A stretch of 6,948 bases of DNA from Micavibrio aeruginosavorus (lineage in GTDB: Bacteria; Pseudomonadota; Alphaproteobacteria; UBA9219). The stretch is taken from NCBI GenBank assembly GCA_020720905.1, contig DYNT01000070.1, positions 1 to 6,948 of the forward strand, given 5' to 3'. Positions 6,601 to 6,948 of the stretch are shown in pieces. Position 1 is the stretch's first letter. Each line of letters opens with the position of its first letter. Position numbers and translations under genes: made by a program. Below the pieces are notes generated by a model. That model was not told the DNA's origin, made no database searches, and worked only from the letters and a program-made list of their open reading frames with translations.

Positions 6601-6948
6601 CGATCATCCATCTTAAGTGCGGCAATAAAGGCTGATTGCGGAATCTCAACATTGCCGAACTGGCGCATGCGTTTTTTGCCTTCTTTTTGCTTGTCAAGCA
6701 ACTTGCGCTTACGGCTAATGTCGCCGCCATAGCATTTCGCCGTCACGTCTTTCCGCATGGCCGAAATCGTCTCACGCGCAATCACGCGCCCACCGATCGC
6801 GGCCTGAATGGCAATTTTAAAGAGCTGTTTGGGGATCAACCCTTTGAGCCGCTCGCACAGCATGCGCCCGCGCTTTTCGGCCGCCGCGCGGTTCACGATA
6901 CAGGCCAGCGCGTCGACGGCTTCAAGGTTCACAAGAATATTCATCAAA
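6597..6948 (-). CDS. lepA: Elongation factor 4 (LepA), C-terminal end (5' part outside window)
   Basis: LepA is a ribosome-binding translational GTPase. The visible 117 codons, read on the minus strand, are its characteristic C-terminal region. They run from LMNILVNLEAVDAL through LIPKQLFKIAIQAAIGGRVIARETI to the highly conserved RKDVTAKCYGGDISRKRKLL, KQKEGKKRM and GNVEIPQSAFIAALK, ending shortly after. The Lys/Arg-rich segment around KCYGGDISRK belongs to the LepA-specific domain that contacts tRNA and the ribosome. The frame stays open to the window edge, so the G domain and start lie beyond 6948; the Met at the second visible codon is internal. The gene converges on the FliK-like gene and shares four bases with it at the stop codons. 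It is a housekeeping gene and marks the end of the flagellar locus. Confidence 0.96.
   Translation of the reverse strand, partial: LMNILVNLEAVDALACIVNRAAAEKRGRMLCERLKGLIPKQLFKIAIQAAIGGRVIARETISAMRKDVTAKCYGGDISRKRKLLDKQKEGKKRMRQFGNVEIPQSAFIAALKMDDR

Overview
The window looks like a flagellar gene cluster from an alphaproteobacterium. The evidence is the FlbD-type sigma-54 activator, the order flbD-flhA-flhF-flhG, and the style of the FlhF and FlhG proteins. The order recalls Rhodospirillales-like flagellar clusters. This placement is from recognition of protein families, not from a search. Base composition is moderate to high GC with no obvious foreign island.

Layout, left to right. Bases 2-742 (+) hold the C-terminal part of a FlbD-like sigma-54 activator: end of the AAA+ domain plus a Fis-type DNA-binding domain. 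Bases 743-1069 are a non-coding gap of 327 bases. It holds two copies of a widespread palindromic repeat arranged as one large inverted repeat (786-896), then a second dyad-rich block (926-1004). After it come four genes on the + strand with almost no spacing: flhA (1070-3184), flhF (3185-4165), flhG (4178-4984) and a FliK-like hook-length-control-domain protein (4990-6600). They very probably form one operon. From the right edge, on the - strand, comes the C-terminal end of lepA (elongation factor 4). Its stop codon overlaps the stop of the FliK-like gene.

How the genes work together. FlbD activates sigma-54-dependent flagellar genes. FlhA is the main export-gate protein of the flagellar type III secretion system. 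FlhF (SRP-type GTPase) and FlhG (MinD-type ATPase) set the position and number of flagella. FliK-type proteins control hook length and the switch in export specificity through the C-terminal domain of FlhB, next to FlhA. LepA is an unrelated translation factor and marks the edge of the flagellar locus.

I see no defence island, CRISPR array, transposase, tRNA or rRNA. The points most worth a second look are the divergent FliK-like protein in the flhFG operon, an FlhG lacking the usual N-terminal activator motif and an evident C-terminal membrane helix, the repeat-filled flhA leader, and the overlapping convergent stop codons.
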